A stretch of 64,000 nt of DNA from Pseudomonas sp. Leaf58 (GTDB taxonomy: Bacteria > Pseudomonadota > Gammaproteobacteria > Pseudomonadales > Pseudomonadaceae), in assembly GCF_003627215.1 (NCBI RefSeq), contig NZ_CP032677.1:4035501-4099500 (forward strand), written 5' to 3'. The notes under the pieces were generated by a model. It was given only the letters and a program-made list of their open reading frames with translations, did not search any database and was not told where the DNA came from. Every line of letters begins with the position of its first letter. Position 1 is the stretch's first letter. Shown here one piece after another: positions 15,602 through 23,637 of this stretch. A program made the position numbers and the translations under genes.

Positions 15602-16320
15602 AGAACAGCCTCCATCGTGCAGCGCACGACGACTAGGGCACGGGTCGCACTGGCGACCACAAAGCCCGATTCAGCGTTGATCGGAACGCCCAAGGCCTCG
15701 ACAGTCAGCCGAGACACGCCGAGCGACCGGGTGGCATTGGCGAACTGCAGCCCCTGCACCGCCACGTCGATCTGCACCGCCTGGGCATTCATGCTCAGGC
15801 GCTGCAGGCCGCGCCCTCGGGCAGCGTTGGCAAACAACAGACCACCGTCAAAGCGCGCTCCCAGGCGAAATTCGTAGTGGCTGCGCTCGTTCTTTGCCGC
15901 GTCGACCAAGGCGCGCAAACGCGCGCCCAGCTGCGGCGAGATAATCGAGCCCTCCCCCTCGCGGTTCTCGTTCGCCCAGGCCGTGACCTGGAACGTGTAC
16001 GGGGCCGCGTTGGGGATCTGGTGCCATTCCTTGAAGTCCGCATTGACCCGCACCGCCTTGAGTACCCGCCGGATCGCGCCGACGGTGCCCTTGGTCTTGT
16101 GAACAGGAATCGCCTCGCGGACCAGCTCACGGCGCTGGGCGTTGGTGTTGGCCGCCTCCCAGCCCTCAACCTTCCAGGCCCAACCGAGCCACGGCAGGAA
16201 GTCGGGCGGGCAGCGCGTCGAGTCGGCAATACCCCGGATGATTTCCGGGTCAATGCCCTGCTCGCTGGCCGCCTCCAGCGAGCGCTCCAGGAGGGTGGCG
16301 TTATGCGGCAACAGGCTCAC
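15598..16320 (-). CDS. Baseplate/tail protein gpI
   Basis: A 240-residue member of the P2 gpI family, which joins baseplate wedge and fibre. Typical are LLPHNATLLERSLEAA at the start and LPWLGWAWKVEGW, REAIPVHKTKGTVGAIRRVL and TFQVTAW in the middle. Overlaps both neighbours by 4 bases (gpJ upstream, fibre downstream), so it is co-translated. P2 gpI is shorter; the extra C-terminal repeats (RGLQRLSMNAQ, LGVSRLTVEAL) are alternative fibre-docking strands by inference. Confidence 0.9.
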   Translation of the reverse strand: MSLLPHNATLLERSLEAASEQGIDPEIIRGIADSTRCPPDFLPWLGWAWKVEGWEAANTNAQRRELVREAIPVHKTKGTVGAIRRVLKAVRVNADFKEWHQIPNAAPYTFQVTAWANENREGEGSIISPQLGARLRALVDAAKNERSHYEFRLGARFDGGLLFANAARGRGLQRLSMNAQAVQIDVAVQGLQFANATRSLGVSRLTVEALGVPINAESGFVVASATRALVVVRCTMEAVL

Positions 16321-17297
16321 GTCGCCACCTTCGTGGTCAGCGCGATTGACGTGCAGTTGGGGTAATGCCGCTTGTCACACACGATGCCTGCAGCCGGGTG
16401 CACCAAGTCGACCTGGCTAATGCCCGTTACGTGTAACGCCGCGTAGATCGCTGACAGCGGCAGCTGCCCCTCCAGGCGCCGCGCCTCGGCAATGGCCGCA
16501 TCCAGGCCTTTCCGGGCTGTCGTCTTGACGACCGCCGGATCTGGCCCAGCCTCAACGTGCAGGACCGCCTGCACCTCGAAGTCGCTCGGGGTCCCCACCT
16601 GCACGCGCGGGCGGTCAGTGACCGGCCGCACGCTCTCGGCCGACAGTGCCGCCTGCACGGTGGAAACCAGCTGCGCCGGCAGGGTGCTGCTGGCCTGCCT
16701 CGGCAGGACAGCCAGCGACACGTCGCCGGGTAGCGGGTTGACCAGGCCGGCGTCATAGTCACAGATCACCACAATGGCCCCGGCCGGCAGCAGCGCTTTA
16801 ACCGCGGCGTCGAGCGCCACCCCGGAAAACCGGGGCGAATCGACCGACACGTTGACCAGTTCGGCCGACGCGCTTAGGGCGTGATACTCATACGCGCCAC
16901 GGCTGCCAGCGACGGACAGCGCCTCAAGCGAGAGCCGTGTGCGGTAGCGCAGCGCCTCGTCGTCTTCCATGATGGCATCCACTGGCGGCACCGCGTCAGG
17001 ATCGGCCGGCCTGATTACCAGCGGCTCAACGCCGTAGTCAGCCGCACGATTAACTAGATCCGCGCCAGTGGCATAAGCCAGCAAGCTGGCCTTGGCCGCC
17101 GCATTAACCCGTGCGCGCATCAGCAGCTCGCGGTAGGCCATGACCTCCATCAGCTTGACGACCGGGTCGGACTCCAACAGCGCCGTCCACTGGTCGCCCA
17201 TGTGGTTGCGAAAGATGCCTAGCACCTCCTGATACAGCGTTTCAAAGTCCAGGGTTTCCACTACATCGGGCGGGGGCAGCAAAGACAGGTCAATCAT
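16317..17297 (-). CDS. Baseplate assembly protein gpJ
   Basis: A 326-residue baseplate wedge protein of the P2 gpJ / T4 gp6 family. It starts with IDLSLLPPPDVVETLDFETLYQEVL and carries the conserved REL.MRARVNAAAKASLLAYATGADL and SRGAYEYHALSAS segments. Longer than P2 gpJ (302) by a few residues only. Overlaps gpW and gpI by 4 bases each. Confidence 0.94.
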   Translation of the reverse strand: MIDLSLLPPPDVVETLDFETLYQEVLGIFRNHMGDQWTALLESDPVVKLMEVMAYRELLMRARVNAAAKASLLAYATGADLVNRAADYGVEPLVIRPADPDAVPPVDAIMEDDEALRYRTRLSLEALSVAGSRGAYEYHALSASAELVNVSVDSPRFSGVALDAAVKALLPAGAIVVICDYDAGLVNPLPGDVSLAVLPRQASSTLPAQLVSTVQAALSAESVRPVTDRPRVQVGTPSDFEVQAVLHVEAGPDPAVVKTTARKGLDAAIAEARRLEGQLPLSAIYAALHVTGISQVDLVHPAAGIVCDKRHYPNCTSIALTTKVAT

Positions 17298-17620
17298 GCA
17301 CTCACCTCCACGACGGTCGAATTGCCCAGGTACCGGCCTGTCAGCTCCAGACCTATCTGACCATCGAGCACGGAAACCACCTTGACGCGCTCCAGCTGCA
17401 CGCGCGGCTCCCAGCGGCCCAAGGCGCGGGCCACCTCGGCCTGCACGGCGCTTTTCCAGCCTTCATTAACCGGCAGGTCGACAAAGCGGCGCAGGTTACT
17501 GCCGTAGTCCGGCCGCATGCGCCGGGAGCCCAATGGGGTGGTCAGAATGTCCTCAATCGACTGTTTCAGGTGATTGAGGCCGGTAAGCGGCTGGCCGGTT
17601 CGCCGGTCCAGGCCGATCAT
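17294..17620 (-). CDS. Baseplate assembly protein gpW (gp25-like)
   Basis: A 108-residue gp25-like baseplate protein: MIGLDRRTGQPLTGLNHLKQSI, then ILTTPLGSRRMRPDYGS, the signature shared by P2 gpW, T4 gp25 and type VI TssE. It lies directly in front of gpJ and overlaps it by 4 bases. Confidence 0.94.
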   Translation of the reverse strand: MIGLDRRTGQPLTGLNHLKQSIEDILTTPLGSRRMRPDYGSNLRRFVDLPVNEGWKSAVQAEVARALGRWEPRVQLERVKVVSVLDGQIGLELTGRYLGNSTVVEVSA

Positions 17621-17622
17621 GG

Positions 17623-17871
17623 TCAGCCGTCCAAGCGCTGCAGGTCGGCATGGCCGCCCAGGAACGCCAGCGCCTCGGCGTCGTCGGCCGGGACGGTCAC
17701 GCGGCCGGCCTGCACCTTGAACTCGCGCAGGTCGTCGCCTGCCTGCAAGAACAGCGAGCGTGAGGTGTAGGCGCCGTCGGCGAAGGCCACGCCGGCCGAC
17801 GCGACGGGTTCAACAGCGGAGGCGGCCGCGTCCGTAGCTGCGTCATCCGCAGCTGTTCTCTTGACTGCCAT
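17623..17871 (-). CDS. Small phage protein in baseplate operon, unknown function
   Basis: An 82-residue protein (MAVKRTAADDAATDAAASAV...) with an Ala/Asp-rich flexible N-terminus and a compact C-terminus (REFKVQAGRVTVPADDAEALAFLGGH). I take the ATG at 17871 with GGAG just upstream. It is 2 bases from gpW. No family recognised; such small proteins commonly fill the V-W interval in Pseudomonas phages. Confidence 0.65.
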   Translation of the reverse strand: MAVKRTAADDAATDAAASAVEPVASAGVAFADGAYTSRSLFLQAGDDLREFKVQAGRVTVPADDAEALAFLGGHADLQRLDG

Positions 17872-17887
17872 AAGGCTCTCCAGAAAA

Positions 17888-17912
17888 GACAAAACCCGCA
17901 AAAGCGGGCCTC
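17888..17912 (-). terminator. Rho-independent terminator in baseplate operon
   Basis: On the minus strand CCCGC-TTTT-GCGGG is followed by TTTTGTCTTTT. It falls between two small genes (stop at 17932, start at 17871) and would partly separate the spike block from the baseplate block. Confidence 0.65.
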
Positions 17913-17931
17913 TATGGATTGAGTTTCAGGA

Positions 17932-18252
17932 TCAGCGATGGCCGGCAAAGGCCTGCTCAACCGCCGATTTGATTGCACTTGCCAGCGCCTCCGGATCGAG
18001 GTTTCCCGACACGTTGATGGTGATGGCCGGGGCTCGGGTCGGGCGCGGCGTAGGGATGTAGCGCCCAGACATAAGCGCCATGGCCAGGCCTTGAGCGATT
18101 TCTTCCGGGTCGTTCTCACCCGCCAGCAGCCGACGCCAGTAGCTCAGCATGCGGAAGTGATCCGCAAAGCCGGTGATGCCGTAGCCAACCATTTTTTCGA
18201 CCATGTGACGGTCGGTCCCATTAATCGGGGCCTGCGGGTCCTGTTCAGCCAT
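17932..18252 (-). CDS. Small phage protein downstream of gpV, unknown function
   Basis: A 106-residue protein. Start taken at ATG 18252 (MAEQDPQAPINGTD) behind GAGG; the frame is open further up but that part overlaps gpV. The middle (MVEKMVGYGITGFADHFRMLSYWRRLLAGENDPEEIAQGLAMALMSGR, residues about 17-65) is helical, followed by a proline-rich linker and a C-terminal helix. Not recognised; position suggests a tail-related role. Confidence 0.6.
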   Translation of the reverse strand: MAEQDPQAPINGTDRHMVEKMVGYGITGFADHFRMLSYWRRLLAGENDPEEIAQGLAMALMSGRYIPTPRPTRAPAITINVSGNLDPEALASAIKSAVEQAFAGHR

Positions 18253-18259
18253 ATCAACC

Positions 18260-18862
18260 TCAGTGCTTGTGGTTCGGCGTGTTGCCGGTGGTGTCGATGA
18301 TTTTCCCGAGGCCGAGAATGTCGCCCGATACGCGTAACGGCCCATCGATCTGCACGGTGCCCTGCAGGGTGATCAAGGTCGCCTTGGCCGTGATGCTCTC
18401 GGCTTCGGCACTGATCGCGGTGGACTTAGCGTTGATCGCGTCGTCGGTCAATACCGCCTTGCTACTGCCGACCTCGATATTGATCGTGCCGGTAGGCAGC
18501 TTGATGGTGTAGCTATTGTCCGCCCAGTCGTAGATCAGGGAGCCGCCATCATCGAAACGCCACACCTCGACATGGTCGCGGTTGTCCGGGCGCTCGCCGG
18601 CGTTGCCGTAAAGGCCGGGAATGAAAGTGCCCTGAGCGGGGTCGCCGCTAGGACTGATCAGCGCGCCCTGCTCCCCCAGGCTTGGTGCTCGCCAGTGTCG
18701 CGCCTTACCGGCAGCCAGCGAATGCCAACGCACCCAGGCGCTGCTCCAGCCGGTACCGTCCGACATACGCAGCTTGCCAGCATCCAAGTCGACCGCCACG
18801 ACATAACCCTTGATCACGACACCGGCCAGCATCCGGTCGTGCTCGGCGCTCACGTAACTCAC
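18260..18862 (-). CDS. Baseplate spike protein gpV
   Basis: A 200-residue P2 gpV-type spike that pierces the host outer membrane. An N-terminal OB-like domain (VVIKGYVVAVDLDAGKLRM, VRWHSLAAGKARHWRAPSLGEQ) leads to a beta-helix (YTIKLPTGTINIEVGSSKAVLT...). The C-terminus ends in NHKH, the HxH motif that binds the tip iron ion. Overlaps the upstream gene by 4 bases. Confidence 0.93.
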   Translation of the reverse strand: MSYVSAEHDRMLAGVVIKGYVVAVDLDAGKLRMSDGTGWSSAWVRWHSLAAGKARHWRAPSLGEQGALISPSGDPAQGTFIPGLYGNAGERPDNRDHVEVWRFDDGGSLIYDWADNSYTIKLPTGTINIEVGSSKAVLTDDAINAKSTAISAEAESITAKATLITLQGTVQIDGPLRVSGDILGLGKIIDTTGNTPNHKH

Positions 18863-19389
18863 CCCAGGGCCTCCGGTGATTGGTAGTGATGCTCGTTGCC
18901 TGGGCCACTGTCAGGATCGAAGGCGACCACTAGCGGCCCGGGCTCACGGGGCCACGGCCACTCTTCCTCTCCCAGATAGATCACCTGGGTCCACTCAACC
19001 ACCCAGACAGCGTAACTATCCAGCTCGGGCCGGCTCCAGTCCCGCTCTGCCCTTACGAACTGGGCAAACTCAACGGCTAAGCCCCAGGACTGTATCCGTA
19101 GCAGTACCGCCAGCTGTGCCGCAGCGAAAGCGGCCACATGCAGGCAGTTGGGCACCTCTACGCCAACAATCACACGCGCCTCGAAGCGAGCATCGACGGC
19201 AGTTTCACCTGTACCAGGATCCTTGTCCGCACTCTCAAGGCCAGCCAACTCCAGCACTACCGCTGGCATCGGCACGACCTTGATCCCGTCCGGCATGGTG
19301 CCGACATAGGCGAGCCCGGGGATGGCAGCACTGATGTGTTGTTCAATCGCCGCGTAGATCCCAGCGAGAGGTATTGGGTCATCAACCAT
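18859..19389 (-). CDS. Phage tail completion/terminator-like protein
   Basis: A 176-residue protein, start taken at ATG 19389 (MVDDPIPLAGIYAAIEQHI), which overlaps the gpZ stop by 8 bases. The pattern (N-terminal helix, PMPAVVLELAG, EARVIVGV, then helix and ERDWSRPELDSYAVWVVEWTQ) resembles tail terminator proteins of the Mu gp37 / lambda U type, and position between gpZ and gpV supports this. Assignment is by fold-like pattern and synteny, not by a clear signature. Confidence 0.6.
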   Translation of the reverse strand: MVDDPIPLAGIYAAIEQHISAAIPGLAYVGTMPDGIKVVPMPAVVLELAGLESADKDPGTGETAVDARFEARVIVGVEVPNCLHVAAFAAAQLAVLLRIQSWGLAVEFAQFVRAERDWSRPELDSYAVWVVEWTQVIYLGEEEWPWPREPGPLVVAFDPDSGPGNEHHYQSPEALG

Positions 19390-20044
19390 TACCTGTTCTC
19401 CGCAAATACTTCTGCAGTTCAAAGTTCAGCTCTTGCTCCAGGACCACCTTCAACCGATCGTGAGCCCGTTTAGTCCAGGCTTCGAAGTGAGGTCGAACGT
19501 CATCGAGCGAGATTTTTGCCTTCGCCAGTGGGAAGCGACTGTCGTTCTCTGAAACCCAGCCGGACCGGCGACCACCACCGCCAGAGACTTCACTATCCGG
19601 GTAGTCGGCAGCATCGAATTGCTTGCTAGCAGTGCGAATCCAGATATCCGGCTTGCCGCCGTATACCTGCCGATAGAACGCCCCCTGGTACCGGCGCCCA
19701 GCCACCGAAACACCGGTTCGGGTTTGCCGAGGACGACCAGCGCGACTGGCTTCGATTGGACGGATACCGAACCACAGCTTGCCTTGCCCGTTGCTGCCCA
19801 TCGGGAAGGCCTTGAGCCGCTGCCTCACCGCAGCGATGGCGATTTGCTCTTGCCGCCCCACCTCACGCGCAACCTGCCCGCGAAGCCAACGAAGTGTCTT
19901 GTTAATCGCTCGCCGCTGAGCTGCAGCCATGGCCTTGGGTACCAGCTTGGCAAAGTCCTCGAAGCCTTTGACGTCTTGCGGGCTCATCTGCAGGGTTAAC
20001 AACCCCGCACTGGCTGACACCTTGTGATAGCTGCCGACACTCAT
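19382..20044 (-). CDS. Minor tail protein Z (head-tail connector)
   Basis: A 220-residue protein of the prophage gpZ family. Seen are the conserved RRAINKTLRWLRGQVAREVG helix, then KLWFGIRPIEASRAG and GAFYRQVYGGKPDIWIRT, the usual core, and a C-terminal helix (HFEAWTKRAHDRLKVVLEQEL). gpZ-type proteins complete the tail end that meets the head. Overlaps the joining protein by 4 bases. Confidence 0.85.
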   Translation of the reverse strand: MSVGSYHKVSASAGLLTLQMSPQDVKGFEDFAKLVPKAMAAAQRRAINKTLRWLRGQVAREVGRQEQIAIAAVRQRLKAFPMGSNGQGKLWFGIRPIEASRAGRPRQTRTGVSVAGRRYQGAFYRQVYGGKPDIWIRTASKQFDAADYPDSEVSGGGGRRSGWVSENDSRFPLAKAKISLDDVRPHFEAWTKRAHDRLKVVLEQELNFELQKYLRRTGNG

Positions 20045-20355
20045 GGTGTTCTCCTCAGAACGAGCGTTACCAGGCCATCGCCGCCTGGCTCTACGCGCGT
20101 GATGATGTAATTGCCACCACCATCCTCTGGCGGCAGATCGACCACCACACTCTGCCGCGTATCGACCCCTGCGTTGTCACCAACGCGGATGACCAGGTGC
20201 GGCTCACGCAGGCCGGTATTGATCTGGCCGAGCTTGGGCTGCAGCCACGGCGCCGAGAACATCCCGAGAACCTCGCGACCTTTGATATGCGCAAGATCGC
20301 CGAGGACATCGAACACCACCTCGTCCAGATCATCGATCAGGTCGCGGAAGGCCAT
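20041..20355 (-). CDS. Head-tail joining protein (gpFII-like)
   Basis: A 104-residue protein beginning MAFRDLIDDLDEVVFDVLGD, with a beta-rich body (GREVLGMFSAPW, LVIRVGDNAG, IITRVEPGGDGLVTLVLRR). This is the pattern of lambda FII/Gifsy-2 type head-tail joining proteins. It follows the capsid gene by two bases and overlaps gpZ by 4. Confidence 0.8.
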   Translation of the reverse strand: MAFRDLIDDLDEVVFDVLGDLAHIKGREVLGMFSAPWLQPKLGQINTGLREPHLVIRVGDNAGVDTRQSVVVDLPPEDGGGNYIITRVEPGGDGLVTLVLRRTP

Positions 20356-20357
20356 GA

Positions 20358-21353
20358 TCAGGCGGTCAGGCGGATGACTGCACGGGGACGCGTGCAGATG
20401 TGCAACGGGTTGGACTGAGCTTCACCCGCAACACCCTTACCGAAGGGCATTTCCTCCAGCTTGCTGTAATACGGCAGACCTTCGGTGTTGACGGTTTCCA
20501 TGTAGTCTGCCGGCGCGTAAACCGACAGGAACAGTTCAGAAACCCCCTCAGGCACCAAGCGCGCTTCATCGTCAGGGACGAATGGAACACCCGCGACCTT
20601 GCCCCGGTAACGCTCCCAGCTAATACCACCAAACTCGAACGTTTCACGCCCGTCGCCACGAAGCGCTGCGGCCTGCTGGCTACCCTTGTAGGTATCGACA
20701 ACCGATGAGTGGGCGATGAGTTTCTTCCAGAAGGTCTTGCCGCAGAAAGCGCGGGCGCCGGTGGTGGTCACGTTGCCGAGAGCATCTTCTTGCATGTCCA
20801 AGGCGTCCATGCACTGCACCTGAATGTTGGCGTTCGGGTCATTCAGTCCCATCGACTGCTTCTGCTGCGACACCCCGAAAACCTTGTAGATGTCCAGCAG
20901 CACTGAAGAGCCGTCTGCGTCGAGCACCTTGCCGTTGATGGCCCCCATCCGATGAAACTCGTGAGTGGCATCCAGTTGGCGTTTCGCCTTGGCCAGACGC
21001 TTGTTGACCACATCCTGTACGGCCTGCAGCTCCGTCAGCGTGCCGAACGCGCGAATACCCTGGATCTCGTCCGCCTTGATCGCAAAGCGCTGCGGCAGGT
21101 GAACGGTATTGAACGGGATCAGCGTGCGCTTGCTACCACCCACCACCAGGCCAGAGGTGCCGCGCTCCCCCGCCGGCACCAGAGCGAGCGTGTCACCGTC
21201 TTTCTCGATCTGCACGGTAAGGGTGGCGACACCCTCCTCCTGGAACAGGCCAAGAGCCGCAAGGCGCCCTGGTACGTACTCCTGCTCGTTGATAGCAGCG
21301 GTCAAGGCTGCAACGCCGAAAGCGTCGTCTTGGAAAATGGCAATCTCAGCCAT
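20358..21353 (-). CDS. Major capsid protein (lambda gpE family)
   Basis: A 331-residue major head protein of the lambda gpE type. Diagnostic segments: EQEYVPGRLAALGLFQEEGVATLTVQIEKDG at the start, the central GAINGKVLDADGSSVLLDIYKVFG, and the C-terminal YMETVNTEGLPYYSKLEEMPFGKGVAGEAQSNPL. Length close to lambda gpE (341). It is preceded by decoration protein D as in lambda. No catalytic function. Confidence 0.95.
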   Translation of the reverse strand: MAEIAIFQDDAFGVAALTAAINEQEYVPGRLAALGLFQEEGVATLTVQIEKDGDTLALVPAGERGTSGLVVGGSKRTLIPFNTVHLPQRFAIKADEIQGIRAFGTLTELQAVQDVVNKRLAKAKRQLDATHEFHRMGAINGKVLDADGSSVLLDIYKVFGVSQQKQSMGLNDPNANIQVQCMDALDMQEDALGNVTTTGARAFCGKTFWKKLIAHSSVVDTYKGSQQAAALRGDGRETFEFGGISWERYRGKVAGVPFVPDDEARLVPEGVSELFLSVYAPADYMETVNTEGLPYYSKLEEMPFGKGVAGEAQSNPLHICTRPRAVIRLTA

Positions 21354-21373
21354 GAGGTACTCCAGAAAGTAAG

Positions 21374-21394
21374 AACCCCGCTCAGGGCGGGGTT
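21374..21394 (-). terminator. Hairpin between decoration and capsid genes
   Basis: AACCCCGC (21374-21381) and GCGGGGTT (21387-21394) pair perfectly. On the minus strand the stem is followed by CTTACTTTC. Likely an attenuator that adjusts the decoration:capsid ratio or an RNA processing site. Confidence 0.5.
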
Positions 21395-21413
21395 GGGGTG
21401 AAAGAGAGTCGGG

Positions 21414-21761
21414 TCAGCGCAGGATGATGAAATGCGCTGCTAATGCCTGTTCCGCATCAGCGTCGATGCCGGTCAGCAGGGCCTCACTGACCTCGGCCAG
21501 CCGCACCACCGCGCGGCCACGCCGAACGGTTTCGGACTCGCCGAGGGAGGCATAGAGAATGCACACGGCTTTTTCGCTGCCGTCTTCTGCAGCGGGGTCG
21601 TAGGCAGTGAATTCGCCACTGGCCGTTACCAGACCAAGCACTTGGCCAGCGACCAGACCAGGACCAGCAGCGACGTTGATGGCTTCGCGGGAGATCTTTC
21701 CTGCTCCCTCGGAAAGCAGGAACTCACCGGCGTGCACCGGCTCCTGGCGGATGTTACTCAT
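21414..21761 (-). CDS. Head decoration protein (lambda gpD family)
   Basis: A 115-residue trimeric cement-protein homologue of lambda gpD (110). Recognisable is the order HAGEFLLSEGAGKISREAINVAAG, then AGQVLGLVTASGEFTAYDPAAEDGSE and CILYASL, with the repeated glycine turns of the family. Overlaps the protease gene by 4 bases. Confidence 0.92.
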   Translation of the reverse strand: MSNIRQEPVHAGEFLLSEGAGKISREAINVAAGPGLVAGQVLGLVTASGEFTAYDPAAEDGSEKAVCILYASLGESETVRRGRAVVRLAEVSEALLTGIDADAEQALAAHFIILR

Positions 21762-22915
21762 GGTCGTGCTCCTTTATTGGCGGCCTGCCGGCGGGCAGCC
21801 CAGATGCTGGATGGATTGGGTAACTGCGCCTTGACCTTCTCTGGCTCGTCATCGGCCGGCGGCAGGCTGTTGTCGATCTCAAAACCCTTGCCGGAGCTGA
21901 CCAGCTTCTCGAACAGCCGCGCCCGCACCGCATCAGGCTCCAGGCCGGCCTGCACAAATTCAACGGTTAGCTCTGGCAGCCGAGCGGCTACGCAGAGATC
22001 ACGGACACCCTTCGCACGCGTCAAGGCAGCCTGCACAGTGGCCTTGTCGGCCAGTTTGGTGGAGGCAATCAACGGCTCGACCAGATTACTGATTCCCGCC
22101 TTGGCGCAGTCCTGGGCGATCATCAAAGCCAGCGCAGTAGAGTCGCCTGGGTCAGCGGCTGGCAGCTCCGGCGGTGTTGCCGGCTGACCACCCGTTGCCT
22201 CCGGCTGGTCGGCCAACTGATCCAGCAGCGCCTTGGGTGTCTGACGGTAGCGCTGCATCGCCGCGCCCTGGCCAAGGCACGCCTTGACCTCGACGCCGTT
22301 ACCCACGTCGTCAGCCAGGCCCAGCGCGAGGGCTTCCTGGGCAGTCAACCAGGTTTCATCATTGACCATACGGCGCAGCTCGGCATCGTCGATGTCCGGT
22401 GCCTTGGCTTTGTAAGCCGCGATGATTGCCTCGAAGGTCTGGTCAAGGACGTCAGCCACCCGGCGCAGGTCCTCGGCATCACCGCTGGTCCAGGTCCACG
22501 GGTTGTGCACCATCAGCATCGCATTGGAAGCCATCACCAGGCGGTGGGCGCCGCACGCTGCGACGCTCCCTGCGCTGGCCGCCAGAGCATCAACACGGGC
22601 GGTACAGCGCTCACCCAGCCGATTCAGCGCGTTGTGAATGGCCAGGCCGTCGAACAGATCGCCGCCGATGGTGTTGAACGCCACCACCACCGGGGAAACA
22701 CCGTCATCGATCGCTTTCAGGTCCTGAATGAACTCGTTCGCGGTGATGCCCCAGCCCCCGATCTCACCGTAGATGTAGATCTCGATGGGAGCGGCATCGA
22801 CCTTGGCATCGCCCTGCCCCTCACTTGCCGCGCTGATCTTGTACCAGTGCTGGTCTTCAACCTGCTGCACCGAGGGCGCCTTGTTAAAGATGCGAAACGG
22901 CATCAGCTTTTTCAT
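21758..22915 (-). CDS. Head maturation protease/scaffold (ClpP-like, lambda gpC/Nu3)
   Basis: A 385-residue fusion of a ClpP-type serine protease (about 40-215) with a scaffolding tail. Substrate-groove strands PVVVAFNTIGGDLFDGLAIHNAL, the catalytic Ser in ALAASAGSVAA (near residue 115) and His in MVHNPW (near residue 137) are visible. The region after residue 240 is acidic and helical, ending SIWAARRQAANKGARP, as in scaffold domains. The ATG overlaps the portal stop (ATGA). It would cleave scaffold, portal and itself in prohead maturation, now without function since the portal is broken. Confidence 0.93.
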   Translation of the reverse strand: MKKLMPFRIFNKAPSVQQVEDQHWYKISAASEGQGDAKVDAAPIEIYIYGEIGGWGITANEFIQDLKAIDDGVSPVVVAFNTIGGDLFDGLAIHNALNRLGERCTARVDALAASAGSVAACGAHRLVMASNAMLMVHNPWTWTSGDAEDLRRVADVLDQTFEAIIAAYKAKAPDIDDAELRRMVNDETWLTAQEALALGLADDVGNGVEVKACLGQGAAMQRYRQTPKALLDQLADQPEATGGQPATPPELPAADPGDSTALALMIAQDCAKAGISNLVEPLIASTKLADKATVQAALTRAKGVRDLCVAARLPELTVEFVQAGLEPDAVRARLFEKLVSSGKGFEIDNSLPPADDEPEKVKAQLPNPSSIWAARRQAANKGARP

Positions 22916-23158
22916 TTCTTCCCCTTGTCGCCGGACTCATCAGGGTCGTCCTCGATGGCCGGCAAGCTGCTGTAGTTGAGGCCCAGAGCCTTTGCCCGGG
23001 CGATATCGGCGGCGTTCTCTTCGTCGACCACCTCCGCGTCCGTACCGTTTCGCAGGCACACCTCGCTTCGCGAGGCGAAGCCCGCGGCGATCTCCATGCT
23101 GCGCGACTGGACATCCTGCACCGGGTGGATGTAGGCCCAGCCCTGAGGTACCCAACGG
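22912..23158 (-). pseudogene. Portal protein, C-terminal remnant (lambda gpB family)
   Basis: Only about the last 80 residues of a lambda-type portal remain: RWVPQGWAYIHPVQDVQSRS, MEIAAGFASRSEVCLRNGTD and the acidic tail ending DESGDKGKK. A full portal is about 480-530 residues. Upstream the same frame runs into the first codons of an early gene on the opposite strand and meets TAG within 60 bases, with no portal-like sequence. The 5' part is therefore deleted. The stop overlaps the protease start by 4 bases, as in intact relatives. Confidence 0.88.
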
Positions 23159-23637
23159 GTACGCTGGTTGGCATTATCTGGCTGATCACCCTGGCCATCC
23201 TGCCTTTCCTATTTGCGAAAGCCCGCCAGCGCGCCTTCAGCAAAGGCTTGGACGCAGGCAAACAGAGCCTGAAGGCTGATCTGAAACTGCGGATCAAAGG
23301 CCTTCAGGACGACTTAAATGAAGCCCGTGTTCAAGCCGAAGCAGACCAGCGTAAGCACCACACGGCTATCGCACACCTCAAAGACAGCATCCGCGAGCTG
23401 GAGGCCCGGATCATGTCCTACACCGGGTTAGCGGTTACCAGGGCAGATTACGAGTTGCTGATCAACGCCATCGAAACCCTGAGCCTGACCGAGCGGACGC
23501 TTGCCGCAATGAAGGCGACGCAGCAGGCATCACGCGCAGCGCGGAATGCCGCGGGACTGGGAGATCTGGCTAAACGCATTCACACCCAACTGCGCGAAAC
23601 CCCAGCCAGTGCAGCAAGCGCGGAGGTGGCGGCATGA
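23125..23637 (+). CDS. Early phage coiled-coil membrane protein, 5' end altered by deletion
   Basis: A 170-residue protein: one transmembrane helix (TLVGIIWLITLAILPFLF, about residues 13-30) followed by a long coiled coil (about 38-95, LKADLKLRIKGLQDDLNEARVQAEADQRKH) and a helical end. No family name recognised; similar proteins occur in early regions of Pseudomonas phages. The first dozen codons (MDVGPALRYPTG) are antisense to the portal remnant, so the native start was probably lost at the junction and replaced by a chance ATG. The stop overlaps the next start (ATGA). Confidence 0.72.
   Translation: MDVGPALRYPTGTLVGIIWLITLAILPFLFAKARQRAFSKGLDAGKQSLKADLKLRIKGLQDDLNEARVQAEADQRKHHTAIAHLKDSIRELEARIMSYTGLAVTRADYELLINAIETLSLTERTLAAMKATQQASRAARNAAGLGDLAKRIHTQLRETPASAASAEVAA
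23148..23162. other. Palindrome at the prophage deletion junction
   Basis: GTACCC-AAC-GGGTAC lies at the point where portal homology (minus) ends and the early operon (plus) begins. It may be the scar of the deletion or its cause. Which bases belong to which parent cannot be told without an intact relative. Confidence 0.5.
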
